Counted from the stretch's first letter, positions 47,066 to 60,974 are shown. The stretch: DNA of 64,000 nt from Hydractinia symbiolongicarpus (GCF_029227915.1 NC_079877.1:1674001-1738000); one strand, 5' to 3'. Made by a program: numbers and translations. The notes: generated from the sequence alone by a model not told the origin.

Positions 47066-50000
47066 ACAGTGAAACGATTGACTGTGGGACTTAATTGAAC
47101 TGATTTTGGACTTTGACCTTATAAATGAGATAAATGAGTCATTTTGACTACAAGAAATGATATTCTCCTTAATTTGACATGATTGCTGGAACTCAGCGAT
47201 TACACTGGGCGCTGTGGTAGCGCTTTGTTTAAAAGTTAAGATAAACAAGTCATTTATTACTGTGGAAACAATCCTAGCCGTTATCGCGCGCTGAAGAAGT
47301 AGAGACAGTTTCTAAAACTAAATTTCATTGATTTTCTAACGGTGTCAATCCGTTTGAGTTACAACGGTTGCGTCACACATTCGTACTAACATGTATTTAG
47401 TGATTTTTTTCCGATATTACAAAGTTGTATCGCTTTCAACAATGAAACGATTGACTGTGGGACTTAATTGAACTGATTTTGGACTTTGACCTTATAAATG
47501 AGATAAATGAGTCATTTTGACTACAAGAAATGATATTCTCCTTAATTTGACATGATTGCTGGAACTCAGCGATTACACTGGGCGCTGTGGTAGCGCTTTG
47601 TTTAAAAGTTAAGATAAATAAGTCATTTATTACTGTGGAAACAATCCTAGCCGTTATCGCGCGCTGAAGAAGTAGAGACAGTTTTAAAAACTACATTTCA
47701 TTGACTTTCTAACGGCGTCAATCCGTTTGAGTTACAACGGTTGCGTCACATATTCGTACCAACATGTATTTAGTGATTTCCTTCCGATATTACTAAGTTG
47801 TATCGCTTTTAACAGTGAAACGATTGACCGTGGGAATTAATTCAACTGATTCTGGACTGTGACCTTATAAATTTGATTAATGCGCCAATTGGTCTCCAAG
47901 GAATAACGTTCCTCTTAATTTGATATGATTGCTGGAATTTAGCGGTTACATTAGGCTCTGCGGTAGCGCTTTATTTAAAAATTTAGATAAATAAGATTTT
48001 CCTACTGTGGGACCAATCCTGGCCGTTAGCACGCGCTGATGAAATAAAGACATTCTCAAAAACTACATTTCATTGATTTCTTGGCGGTATAAATCCGTTT
48101 GAGTTACAACGGTTGCGTCACATATTCGTATCAACATGTATTTAGCGAAAGTATTCGGATATTACTAGGTTGCATCGCTTTTAACTGTGAAACGTTTGAC
48201 TGTGCGACTTAATTGAACTGATTTTGGACTTTGACCTTATAAATGTTATAAGTGAGACAATTGGACTCCAAGAAATAACATTCTTCTTAATTTGACATGA
48301 TTGCTGGAACTCAGCGGTTACACTGGGCGCTGTGGTAAGGCTTTATTTAAAAATTAAGATAAATAAGTCATTTTTTACTGTGGGACCAATCCTAGCCGTT
48401 ATCGCGCGCAGAAGAAATAGAGACAGTTTCTAAAACTAAATTTCACTGATTTTCTAACGGTGTCAATCCGTTTGAGTTACAACGGTTGGGTCACACATTC
48501 GTACCAACATGTATTTAGTGATTTTTTTCCGATATTACTAAGTTGTATCGCTTTTAACAGTGAAACGATTGACTGTGGGAATTCTTTGAACTGATTCAGG
48601 ACTGTGATCTTATAAATGTGATAAATGAGGCAATAGGTCTCCAAGGAATAACATTCTTCTTAATTTGACATGATTGCTGGAATTCAGCGATTACATTAGG
48701 CTCTGTGGTTGCGCTTTTTTAAAAATTTTGATAAATAAGTCATTTTTTACTGTGGGACCAATCCTAGCCGTTAGTTCGCGCTAAAGAAATAGAGACAGCT
48801 TCAAAAAGTACATTTCATTGACTTTCTAACGGTGTCAAGCCGTTTGAGTTACAACGGTTGGGTCACATATTCGTACCAACATGTATTTAGTGATTTTTTC
48901 CCGATATTACTAAGTTGTATCGCTTTCAACAGTGAAACGATTGACTGTGGGACTTAGATGAACTGATGTTTGACTTTGACCTTATAAATGTGATAATTGC
49001 GTCATTTTGACTACAAGAAATGATATTCTTCTTAATTTGACATGATTGCTGGAACTCAGCGATTACACTGGGCGCTGTGGTAAGGCTTTATTTAAAAATT
49101 AAGATAAATAAGTCACTTTTTACTGTGGGACCAATCCTAGCCGTTATCGCACGCTGAAGAAATAGAGACATTTTCAAAAACTAAATTTCATTGATTTTCT
49201 AACGGTGTCAATCCGTTTGAGTTACAACGGTTGCGTCACACATCCGTACCAACATGTATTTAGCGATTTTTTTCCGATATTACTAAGTTGTATCGCTTTC
49301 AACAGTGAAACGATTGACTGTGGGACTTAATTGAACTAACTTTGGACTGTGACCTCATAAGTGTGATAAATGAGACAATTGGACTCCAAGAAAGAACATT
49401 CTTCTTAATTTGACATGATTGCCGGAACTCAGCAATTACACTGAACACCCTGTGGTAGCCATTCATTTAAAAATTTAGATAAATAAGTCATTCTTACTGT
49501 GGGACCAATCCTAGCCGTTAGCGCGCGCTGAAGATATAGAGACAGTTTCAAAAACTCCATTTCATTGATTTTCTAACGGTGTCAATCCGCTTGACTTACA
49601 ACGGTTGCGTCACACATTCGTACCAACATGTATTTAGTGATTTTTTCCGATATTACTAAGTTGTATCGCTTTCCACAGTGAAACGATTGACTGTGGGACT
49701 TAATTAAACTGATTTTGGACTTTGACCTTATAAATATGATAAATGAGTCATTTTGACTACAAGAAATGATATTCTTCTTAATTTGACATGATTGCTGGAA
49801 CTCAGCGATTACACTGGGCGCTGTGGTAAGGCTTTATTTAAAAATTAAGATAAATAAGTCATTTTTTACTGTAGGACCAATCCTAGCCGTTATCGCGCGC
49901 TGAAGAAGTAGAGAGAGTTTCAAACACTACATTTCATTGACTTTCTAACGGTGTCAATCCGTTTGAGTTACAACGGTTGGGTCACATATTCGTACCAACA

Positions 50001-51539
50001 TGTATTTAGTGATTTCCTTCCGATATTACTAAGTTGTATCGCTTTTAACAGTGAAACGATTGACCGTGGAAAATAATTTAACTGATTCTGGACTGTGACC
50101 TCATAAGTGTGATAAATGAGACAATTGGACTCCAAGAAAGAACATTCTTCTTAATTTGACATGATTGCCGGAACTCAGCAATTACACTGAACACCCTGTG
50201 GTAGCGATTCATTTAAAAATTTAGATAAATAAGTCATTTTTACTGTGGGACCAATCCTAGATGTTAGCGCGCGCTGAAGATATAGAGACAGTTTCAAAAA
50301 CTCCATTTCATTGATTTTCTAACGGTGTCAATCCGCTTGACTTAAAACGGTTGCGTCACACATTCGTACCAACATGTATTTAGTGATTTTTTTCCGATAT
50401 TACTAAGTTGTATCGCTTTCCACAGTGAAACGATTGACTGTGGGACTTAATTAAACTGATTTTGGACTTTGACCTTATAAATATGATAAATGAGTCATTT
50501 TGACTACAAGAAATGATATTCTTCTTAATTTGACATGATTGCTGGAACTCAGCGATTACACTGGGCGCTGTGGTAAGGCTTTATTTAAAAATTAAGATAA
50601 ATAAGTCATTTTTTACTGTAGGACCAATCCTAGCCGTTATCGCGCGCTGAAGAAGTAGAGAGAGTTTCAAAAACTACATTTCATTGACTTTCTAACGGTG
50701 TCAATCCGTTTGAGTTACAACGGTTGCGTCACATATTCGTACCAACATGTATTTAGTGATTTCCTTCCGATATTACTAAGTTGTATCGCTTTTAACAGTG
50801 AAACGATTGACCGTGGGAATTAATTTAACTGATTCTGGACTGTGACCTTATAAAAGTGATTAATGCGCCAATTGGTCTCCAAGGAATAACATTCTTCTTA
50901 ATTTGATATGATTGCTGGAATTTAGCGGTTACATTAGGCTCTGCGGTAGCGCTTTATTTAAAAATTTAGATAAATAAGATTTTCCTACTGTGGGACCAAT
51001 CCTGGCCGTTAGCACGCGCTGAAGAAAAAAAGACATTCTCAAAAACTACATTTCATTGATTTCTTGACGGTATAATTCCGTTTGAGTTACAACGGTTGCG
51101 TCACATATTCGTACCAACATGTGTTTAGCGAAAGTATTCGGATATCACTAGGTTGCATCGCTTTTAACTGTGAAACGTTTGACTGTGCGACTTAATTGAA
51201 CTGATTTTTGACTTTGACCTTATAAATGTTATAAGTGAGACAATTGGACTCCAAGAAATAACATTCTTCTTAATTTGACATGATTGCTGGAACTCAGCGA
51301 TTACACTGGGCGCTGTGGTAAAGCTTTATTTTAAAATTAAGATAAATAAGTCATTTTTTACTGCGGGACCAATCCTAGCCGTTAGTTCGCGCTAAAGAAA
51401 TAGAGACAGCTTCAAAAAGTACATTTCAGTGACTTTCTAACGGTGTCAATCCGTTTGAGTTACAACGGTTGCGTCACATATTCGTACCAACATGTATTTA
51501 GTGATTTTTTTCCGATATTACTAAGTTGTATCGCTTTTA
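47066..51539 (+). repeat. Block Y copy 3: twelve units, 4474 bp
   Basis: Order P P T S U P Q P V P T S with anchors 47066, 47439, 47812, 48184, 48557, 48929, 49302, 49675, 50048, 50422, 50795, 51167. It has exactly the length of copy 1 but its sequence is closest to copy 2: shared gaactgatgtttgac, tggtagccattcattt in its Q unit, and cctagatgttagcg in V. The aatttgatta marker is at 31221, 42648 and 47870 in the three copies, and the tctttgaactg marker at 31933, 43361 and 48583. Confidence 0.86.
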
Positions 51540-54500
51540 ACAGTGAAACGATTGACAGAGGGAATTAATTCAGCTGATTCTGGACTGTGACCTTATAAAT
51601 GTGATTAATGCGCCAATGGATCTCCAAGGAATAACATTCTTCTTAATTTGATATGATTCCTAGAATTCAGTGGTTACATTACGGTCTGCGGTAGCGCTTT
51701 ATTTGAAAATTTAGATAAATAAGATTTTCCTACTGTGGGACCAATCCTGGCCGTTAGCACGCGCTGAAGAAAAAAAGACATTCTCAAAAACTACATTTCA
51801 TTGATTTCTTGGCGGTATAATTCCGTTTGAGTTACAACGGCTGCGTCACATATTCGTACCAACATGTGTTTAGCGAAAGTATTCGGATATCACTAGGTTG
51901 CATCGCTTTTAACTGTGAAACGTTTGACTGTGCGACTTAATTGAACTGATTTTGGACTTTGACCTTATAAATGTTATAAGTGAGACAATTGGACTCCAAG
52001 AAATAACATTCTTCTTAATTTGACATGATTGCTGGAACTCAGCGATTACACTGGGCGCTGTGGTAGCGCTTTATTTTAAAATTAAGATAAATAAGTCTTT
52101 TTTTACTGTGGGACCAATCCTAGCCGTTATCGCGCGCTGAAGAAATAGAGACAGTTTCAAAAACCACATTTCATTGACTTTCTAACGGTGTCAATCCATT
52201 TGACTTACAACAGTTGCGTCACATATTCGTACCAAAATGTATTTAGTGATTTTCTTCGGATATTACTAATTTGTATCGCTTTTAACAGTGAAACGATTGA
52301 CTGTGGGAATTATTTGAACTGATTCAGGACTGTGACCTTATAAATGTGATAAATGAGGCAATAAGTCTCCAAGGAAAAACATTCTTCTTAATTTGACATG
52401 ATTGCTGGAATTCAGCGATTACATTAGGCTCTGTGGTAGCGCTTTGTTTAAAAGTTAAGATAAATAAGTCATTTTTTACTGTGGGACCAATCCTAGCCGT
52501 TAGTTCGCGCTAAAGAAATAGAGACAGCTTCAAAAAGTACATTTCAGTGACTTTCTAACGGTGTCAATCCGTTTGAGTTACAACGGTTGCGTCACATATT
52601 CGTACCAACATGTATTTAGTGATTTTTTTCCGATATTACTAAGTTGTATCGCTTTTAACAGTGAAACGTTTGACTGTGCGACTTAATTGAACTGATTTTG
52701 GACTTTGACCTTATAAATGTTATAAGTGAGACAATTGGACTCCAAGAAATAACATTCTTCTTAATTTGACATGATTGCTGGAACTCAGCGATTACACTGG
52801 GCGCTGTGGTAGCGCTTTATTTTAAAATTAAGATAAATAAGTCATTTTTTACTGCGGGACCAATCCTAGCCGTTAGTTCGCGCTAAAGAAATAGAGACAG
52901 CTTCAAAAAGTACATTTCAGTGACTTTCTAACGGTGTCAATCCGTTTGAGTTACAACAGTTGCGTCACATATTCGTACCAACATGTATTTAGTGATTTTT
53001 TTCCGATATTACTAAGTTGTATCGCTTTTAACAGTGAAACGATTGACAGTGGGAATTAATTCAGCTGATTCTGGACTGTGACCTTATAAATGTGATTAAT
53101 GCGCCAATTGATCTCCAAGGAATAACATTCTTCTTAATTTGATATGATTCCTAGAATTCAGCGGTTACATTACGGTCTGCGGTAGCGCTTTATTTGAAAA
53201 TTTAGATAAATAAGATTTTCCTACTGTGGGACCAATCCTGGCCGTTAGCACGCGCTGAAGAAAAAAAGACATTCTCAAAAACTACATTTCATTGATATCT
53301 TGGCGGTATAATTCCGTTTGAGTTACAACGGTTGCGTCACATATTCGTATTAACATGTGTTTAGCGAAAGTATTCGGATATCACTAGGTTGCATCGCTTT
53401 TAACTGTGAAACGTTTGACTGTGCGACTTAATTGAACTGATTTTGGACTTTGACCTTATAAATGTTTTAAGTGAGACAATTGGACTCCAAGAAATAACAT
53501 TCTTCTTAATTTGACATGATTGCTGGAACTCAGCGATTACACTGGGCGCTGTGGTAGCGCTTTATTTTAAAATTAAGATAAATAAGTCTTTTTTTACTGT
53601 GGGACCAATCGTAGCCGTTATCGCGCGCTGAAGAAATAGAGACAGTTTCAAAAACCACATTTCATTGACTTTCTAACGGTGTCAATCCGTTTGACTTACA
53701 ACAGTTGCGTCACATATTCGTACCAAAATGTATTTAGTGATTTTCTTCGGATATTACTAATTTGTATCGCTTTTAACAGTGAAACGATTGACTGTGGGAA
53801 TTATTTGAACTGATTCAGGACTGTGACCTTATAAATGTGATAAATGAGGCAATAAGTCTCCAAGGAAAAACATTCTTCTTAATTTGACATGATTGCTGGA
53901 ATTCAGCGATTACATTAGGCTCTGTGGTAGCGCTTTGTTTAAAAGTTAAGATAAATAAGTCATTTTTTACTGTGGGACCAATCCTAGCCGTTAGTTCGCG
54001 CTAAAGAAATAGAGACAGCTTCAAAAAGTACATTTCAGTGACTTTCTAACGGTGTCAATCCGTTTGAGTTACAACGGTTGCGTCACATATTCGTACCAAC
54101 ATGTATTTAGTGATTTTTTTCCGATATTACTAAGTTGTATCGCTTTTAACAGTGAAACGATTGACAGTGGGAATTAATTCAGCTGATTCTGGACTGTGAC
54201 CTTATAAATGTGATTAATGCGCCAATTGATCTCCAAGGAATAACATTCTTCTTAATTTGATATGATTCCTAGAATTCAGCGGTTACATTACGGTCTGCGG
54301 TAGCGCTTTATTTGAAAATTTAGATAAATAAGATTTTTCTACTGTGGGACCAATCCTGGCCGTTAGCACGCGCTGAAGAAATAAAGACATTCTCAAAAAC
54401 TACATTTCATTGATTTCTTGGCGGTATAATTCCGTTTGAGTTACAACGGTTGCGTCACATATTCGTACTAACATGTATTTAGCGAAAGTATTCGGATATT

Positions 54501-55265
54501 ACTAGGTTGCATCGCTTTTAACTGTGAAACGTTTGACTGTGCGACTTAATTGAACTGATTTTGGACTTTGACCTTTTAAATGTTATAAGTGAGACAATTG
54601 GACTCCAAGAAATAACATTCTTCTTAATTTGACATGATTGCTGGAACTCAGCGATTACACTGGGCGCTGTGGTAGTGCTTTATTTAAAAATTAAGATAAA
54701 TAAGTCTTTTTTTACTTTGGGACCAATCCTTGCCGTAATCGCGCGCTGAAGAAATAGAGAGAGTTTCAAAAACACATTTAATTGACTTTCTAACGGTGTC
54801 AATTTGTTTGAGTTACAACAGTTGCGTCACATATTCGTATCAAAATGTATTTAGTGATTTTCTTCGGATATTACTAAGTTGTATCGCTTTTAACAGTGAA
54901 ACGATTGACTGTGGGAATTATTTGGACTGATTCAGGACTGTGACCTTATAAATGTGATAAATGAGGCAATAGGTCTCCAAGGAATAACATTCTTCTTAAT
55001 TTGACATGATTGCTGGAATTCAGCGATTACATTAGGCTCTGTGGTAGCGCTTTTTTTAAAAATTTAGATAAATAAGTCATTTTTTACTGTAGGACCAATC
55101 CTAGCCGTTACTTCGCGCTGAAGAAATAGAGACAGCTTCAAAAAGTACATTTCATTGACTTTCTAACGGTGTCAATCCGTTTGAGTTACAACGGTTGGTT
55201 CACATATTCGTACCAACATGTATTTAGCGAAAGTATTCGGATATTACTAGGTTACATCGCTTCTA
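51540..55265 (+). repeat. Block Z: W-S-U-S-W-S-U-W-S-U mosaic
   Basis: Anchors 51540 W, 51912 S, 52285 U, 52658 S, 53031 W, 53403 S, 53776 U, 54149 W, 54521 S, 54893 U. The W marker ctagaattcag recurs at 51660, 53151 and 54269: a four-unit repeat (1491 bp) followed by a three-unit repeat (1118 bp). The shorter one lacks the second S unit. The same W and U types recur at 57864-58981. Confidence 0.8.
53031..53402 (+). repeat. Monomer type W (reference copy)
   Basis: 372-bp unit: gattgacagtgggaattaat, cagctgattctggactg, gccaattgatctccaagg, gatatgattcctagaattca, cattacggtctgcgg, tttgaaaatttagata, then a T-like second half (cctggccgttagcacgcgct, gatatcttggcggtataa). Copies at 51540, 53031, 54149 and 58237. 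The unit at 34891 has the W head but a U-like middle and second half. Confidence 0.76.
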
Positions 55266-55627
55266 ACAGTGAAACGATTGACTGTGGGACTTAATTGAAC
55301 TAACTTTGGACTGTGACCTCATAAGTGTGATAAATGAGACAATTGGACTCCAAGAAAAAACATTCTTCTTAATTTGACATGATTGCCGTAACTCAGCGAT
55401 TACACTGGACCCAGTGGTAGCGATTCATTTAATAATTTAGATAAATAAGCCATTTTTTACTGTGGAACCAATCCTAGCCGTTATGCCGCGCTGAAGAAAT
55501 AGAGACAGGTTCTTAAAACTAAATTTCATTGATTTTCTAACGGAGTCAATCCGTTTGAGTTACAACGGTTGCGTCACATATTCGTACCAACATGTATTAT
55601 CGATGTTACTAAGTTGTATCGCTTTCA
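55266..55627 (+). repeat. 362-bp Q unit with a 12-bp net deletion near its end
   Basis: The usual tail 'catgtatttagtgattt...ccgatattact' is shortened to catgtattatcgatgttact (about 55591-55610), a net loss of 12 bp that removes the T-tract. The unit also has gacaggttcttaaaact, a one-base gain. Net length is 362 instead of 373. I saw this joint only once, so it has not been amplified in this window. Confidence 0.82.
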
Positions 55628-57490
55628 ACAGTGAAACGATTGACTGTGGGTCTTACTTGAACTGATTTTGGACTTTGACCTTATAAATGTGATAATTGCG
55701 TCATTTTGACTACAAGAAATGATATTCTTCTTAATTTGACATGATTGCTGGAACTCAGCGATTACACTGGGCGCTGTGGTGAGGCTTTATTTAAAAATTA
55801 AGATAAATAAGTCACTTTTTACTGTGGGACCAATCCTAGCCGTTATCGCACGCTGAAGAAATAGAGACATTTTCTAAAACTAAATTTCATTGATTTTCTA
55901 ACGGTGTCAATCCGTTTGAGTTACAACGGTTGCGTCACACATCCGTACCAACATGTATTTAGTGATTTTTTTCCGATATTACTAAGTTGTATCGCTTTCA
56001 ACAGTGAAACGATTGACTGTGTGACTTAATTGAACTAACTTTAGACTGTGACCTCATAAGTGTGATAAATGAGACAATTAGACTCCAAGAAAGAACATTC
56101 TTCTTAATTTGACATGATTGCCGGAACTCAGCAATTACACTGAACACCCTGTGGTAGCGATTCATTTAAAGATTTAGATAAATAAGTCATTCTTACTGTG
56201 GGACCAATCCTAGCCGTTAGCGCGCACTGAAGATAAAGAGACAGTTTTAAAAACTCCATTTCATTGATTTTCTAACGGTGTCAATCCGCTTGACTTACAA
56301 CGGTTGCTTCACACATTCGTACCAACATGTATTTAGTGATTTTTTTTCGATATTACTAAGTTGTATCGCTTTCCACAGTGAAACGATTGACTGTGGGACT
56401 TAATTAAACTGATTTTGGACTTTGACCTTATAAATATGATAAATGAGTCATTTTGACTACAAGAAATGATATTCTTCTTATCTTGACATGATTGCTGGAA
56501 CTCAGCGGTTACACTGGGCGCTGTGGTAAGGCTTTATTTAAAAATTAAGATAAATAAGTCATTTTTTACTGTGGGACCAATCCTAGCCGTTATCGTGCGC
56601 TGAAGAAGTAGAGAGAGTTTCAAAAACTACATTTCATTGACTTTCTAACGGTGTCAATCCGTTTGAGTTACAACGGTTGCGTCACATATTCGTACCAACA
56701 TGTATTTAGTGATTTCCTTCCGATATTACTAAGTTGTATCGCTTTTAACAGTGAAACGATTGACCGTGGGAATTAATTTAACTGATTTTGGACTGTGACC
56801 TTATAAAAGTGATTAATGCGCCAATTGGTCTCCAAGGAATAACATTCTTCTTAATTTGATATGATTGCTGGAATTTAGCGGTTACATTAGGCTCTGCGGT
56901 AGCGCTTTATTTAAAAATTTAGATAAATAAGATTTTCCTACTGTGGGACCAATCCTGGCCGTTAGCACGCGCTGAAGAAAAAAAGACATTCTCAAAAACT
57001 ACATTTCATTGATTTCTTGGCTTTATAATTCCGTTTGAGTTACAACGGTTGCGTCACATATTCGTACCAACATGTATTTAGTGATTTCCTTCCGATATTA
57101 CTAAGTTGCATCGCTTTTAACAGTGAAACGATTGACCGTGGGAATTAATTTAACTTATTCTGGACTGTGACCTTATAAAAGTGATTAATGCGCCAATTGG
57201 TCTCCAAGGAATAACATTCTTCTTAATTTAATATGATTGCTGGAATTTAGCGGTTGCATTAGGCTCTGCGGTAGCGCTTTATTAAAAATTTAGATAAATA
57301 AGATTTTTCTACTGTGGGACCAATCCTGGCCGTTAGCACGCGCTGAAGAAAAAAAGACATTCTCAAAAACTACAATTCATTGATTTCTTGGCGGTATAAT
57401 TCCGTTTGAGTTACAACGGTTGCGTCACATATTCGTACCAACATGTGTTTAGCGAAAGTATTCGGATATTACTAGGTTGCATCGCTTTTA
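55266..57490 (+). repeat. Partial Y-like block: Q-P-Q-P-T-T
   Basis: Anchors 55266 Q, 55628 P, 56001 Q, 56375 P, 56748 T, 57120 T. The 55628 P has gataattgcgtcattttgac as in the P before Q of the Y blocks, and the following Q, P (ctttccacag) and T keep that order, but the V-P dimer is missing. The first T has the odd gatttcttggctttataatt where other T units have ttggcggtataatt. Confidence 0.76.
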
Positions 57491-58981
57491 ACTGTGAAAC
57501 GTTTGACTGTGCGACTTAATTGAACTGATTTTGGACTTTGACCTTATAAATGTTATAAGTGAGACAATTGGACTCCAAGAAATAACATTCTTCTTAATTT
57601 GACATGATTGCTGGAACTCAGCGATTACACTGGGCGCTGTGGTAGCGCTTTATTTTAAAATTAAGATAAATAAGTCTTTTTTTACTGTGGGACCAATCCT
57701 AGCCGTTATCGCGCGCTGAAGAAATAGAGACAGTTTCAAAAACCACATTTCATTGACTTTCTAACGGTGTCAATCCGTTTGACTTACAACAGTTGCGTCA
57801 CATATTCGTACCAAAATGTATTTAGTGATTTTCTTAGGATATTACTAATTTGTATCGCTTTTAACAGTGAAACGATTGACTGTGGGAATTATTTGAACTG
57901 ATTCAGGACTGTGACCTTATAAATGTGATAAATGAGGCAATAAGTCTCCAAGGAAAAACATTCTTCTTAATTTGACATGATTGCTGGAATTCAGCGATTA
58001 CATTAGGCTCTGTGGTAGCGCTTTGTTTAAAAGTTAAGATAAATAAGTCATTTTTTACTGTGGGACCAATATTAGCCGTTAGTTCGCGCTAAAGAAATAG
58101 AGACAGCTTCAAAAAGTACATTTCATTGACTTTCTAACGGTGTCAATCCGTTTGAGTTACAACGGTTGCGTCACATATTCGTACCAACATGTATTTAGTG
58201 ATTTTTTTCCGATATTACTAAGTTGTATCGCTTTTAACAGTGAAACGATTGACAGTGGGAATTAATTCAGCTGATTCTGGACTGTGACCTTATAAATGTG
58301 ATTAATGCGCCAATTGATCTCCAAGGAATAACATTCTTCTTAATTTGATATGATTCCTAGAATTCAGCGGTTACATTACGGTCTGCGGTAGCGCTTTATT
58401 TGAAAATTTAGATAAATAAGATTTTCCTACTGTGGGACCAATCCTGGCCGTTAGCACGCGCTGAAGAAATAAAGACATTCTCAAAAACTACATTTCATTG
58501 ATTTCTTGGCGGTATAATTCCGTTTGAGTTACAACGGTTGCGTCACATATTCGTACCAACATGTATTTAGCGAAAGTATTCGGATATTACTAGATTGCAT
58601 CGCTTTTAACAGTAAAACGATTGACTGTGGGAATTATTTGGACTGATTCAGGACTGTGACCTTATAAATGTGATAAATGAGGCAATAGGTCTCCAAGGAA
58701 AAACATTCTTCTTAATTTGACATGATTGCTGGAATTCAGCGATTACATTAGGCTCTGTGGTAGCGCTTTGTTTAAAAGTTAAGATAAATAAGTCATTTTT
58801 TACTGTGGGACCAATATTAGCCGTTAGTTCGCGCTAAAGAAATAGAGACAGCTTCAAAAAGTACATTTCATTGACTTTCTAACGGTGTCAATCCGTTTGA
58901 GTTACAACGGTTGGTTCACATATTCGTACCAACATGTATTTAGCGAAAGTATTCGGATATTACTAGGTTACATCGCTTCTA
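57491..58981 (+). repeat. S-U-W-U block
   Basis: Anchors 57491 S, 57864 U, 58237 W, 58609 U. The first three units repeat the order at 53403-54520, about 4.09 kb upstream. Both U units share accaatattagccgttagtt, seen nowhere else in the window. The 58609 unit begins with acagtaaaac. Confidence 0.76.
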
Positions 58982-59848
58982 ACAGTGAAACGATTGACTG
59001 TGGGACTTAATTGAACTAACTTTGGACTGTGACTTCATAAGTGTGATAAATGAGACAATTGGACTCCAAGAAAAAACATTCTTCTTAATTTGACATGATT
59101 GCCGGAACTCAGCGATTTCACTGGACCCTGTGGTAGCAATTCATTTAAAAAGTTAGATAAATAAGTCATTTTTACTGTGGGACCAATCCTAGCCGTTAGC
59201 GCGCGCTGAAGATATAGAGACAGTTTCAGAAACTCCATTTCATTGTCTTTCTAACGGTGTCAATCTGTTTGAGTTACAACAGTTGCGTCACATATTCGTA
59301 CCAAAATGTATTTAGTGATTTTCTTCGGATATTACTTTTACTTACAGTTTCTAAAACCAAATTCATTGATTTTCTAACGCTGTCAATCCGTTTGAGTTAC
59401 AACGGTTGCGTCACACATTCGTGCCAACATGTATTTATTGATTTTTTTACGATATTACTAAGTTGTATCGCTTTCAACAGTGAAACGATTGACTGTGGGA
59501 ATTAATTCAACTGATTCTGGACTGTGACCTTATAAATGTGATTAATGCGCCAATTGGTCTCCAAGGAATAACATTCCTCTTAATTTGATATGATTCCTGG
59601 GATTCAGCGGTTACATTAGGCTCTGCGGTAGCGCTTTATTTAAAAATTTAGATAAATAAGATTTTCCTACTGTGGGACTAATCCCGGCCGTTAGCACGCG
59701 CTGAAGAAATAAAGACATTCTCAAAAACTACATTTCATTGATTTCTTGGCGGTATAATTCTGTTTGAGTTACAACGGTTGCGTCACATATTCGTACCAAC
59801 ATGTATTTAGCGATATTTTTCTGATATTACTAAGTTGTATCGCTTTCA
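58982..59848 (+). repeat. Q - truncated unit - T block, displaced copy of 35.3-36.1 kb
   Basis: Anchors 58982 Q and 59477 T with the truncated unit at 59238-59360. Near-identical to 35263-36129 at offset 23,719, including the private gcgatttcactgg, tggtagcaattcatt and cagtttcagaaactcc. After about 59,830 the two copies continue differently: Q' here, Q with gaacaaactttgg there. Confidence 0.83.
59238..59360 (+). repeat. Truncated unit, copy 3 (123 bp)
   Basis: Same junction as the other truncated units, with one further base lost (aaaccaaattcattg where the others have aaaccaaatttcattg). It sits in the displaced copy of the 35-kb block. Confidence 0.86.
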
Positions 59849-60850
59849 ACAGTGAAACGATTGACTGTGGGTCTTAATTGAACTGATTTTGGACTTTGAC
59901 CTCATAAGTGTGATAAATGAGACAATTGGACTCCAAGAAAGAACGTTCTTCTTAATTTGACATGATTTCCGGAACTCAGCGATTACACTGGACCCTGTGG
60001 TAGCGATTCATTTAAAGATTTAGATAAATAAGTCATTTTTACTGTGGGACCAATCCTAGCCGTTAGTGCGCGCTGAAGATATAGAGACAGTTTCAAAAAC
60101 TCCATTTCATTGTCTTTCTAACGGTGTCAATCCGTTTGAGTTACAACGGTTGCGTCACACATTCGTACCAACATGTATTTAGTGGTTTTTTTCCGATATT
60201 ACTAAGTTGTATCGCTTTCAACAGTGAAACGATTGACTGTGGGACTTAATTGAGCTGATTTTGGACTTTGACCTCATATTTGTGATAAATGAGTCATTTT
60301 GACTACAGGAAATGATATTCTTCTTAATTTGACATGATTGCTGGAACTCAGCGATTACACTGGGCAGTGTGGTAGCGCTTTGTGTAAAAGTTAAGATAAA
60401 TAAGTCATTTATTACTGTGGAAACAATCCTAGTCGTTATCGCGCGCTGAAGAAGTAGAGACAGTTTCAAAAACTACATTTCATTGATTTTCTAACGGTGT
60501 CAATCCGTTTGAGTTACAATGGTTGCGTCACATATTCGTACCAACATATATTTAGTGATTTACTTCCGATATTACTAAGTTGTATCGCTTTTAACAGTTA
60601 AACGATTGACCGTGGGACTTAATTGAACTGATTTTGGACTTTGACCTTATAAATGTTATAAGTGAGACAATTGGACTCCAAGAAATAACATTCTTTTTAA
60701 TTTGACATGATTGCTGGAACTCAGCGATTACACTGGGCGCTGTGGTAGCACTTTATTTAAAAATTAAGATAAATAAGTCTTTTTTTACTGTGGGACCAAT
60801 CCTTGCCGTTATCGAGCGCTGAAGAAATAGAGACAGTTTCAAAAACCACA

Positions 60851-60974
60851 TTTCATTGACTTTCTAACGGTGTCAATCTGTTTGAGTTACAACAGTTGCG
60901 TCACATATTCGTACCAAAATGTATTTAGTGATTTTCTTCGGATATTACTTTTACTTACAGTTTCTAAAACCAAA
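60851..60974 (+). repeat. 124-bp truncated unit, copy 4
   Basis: Same ttcttcggatattact / tttacttacagtttc joint as the other copies, at about 60934-60965. First of the two truncated units in the 1241-bp tandem repeat. Confidence 0.87.
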
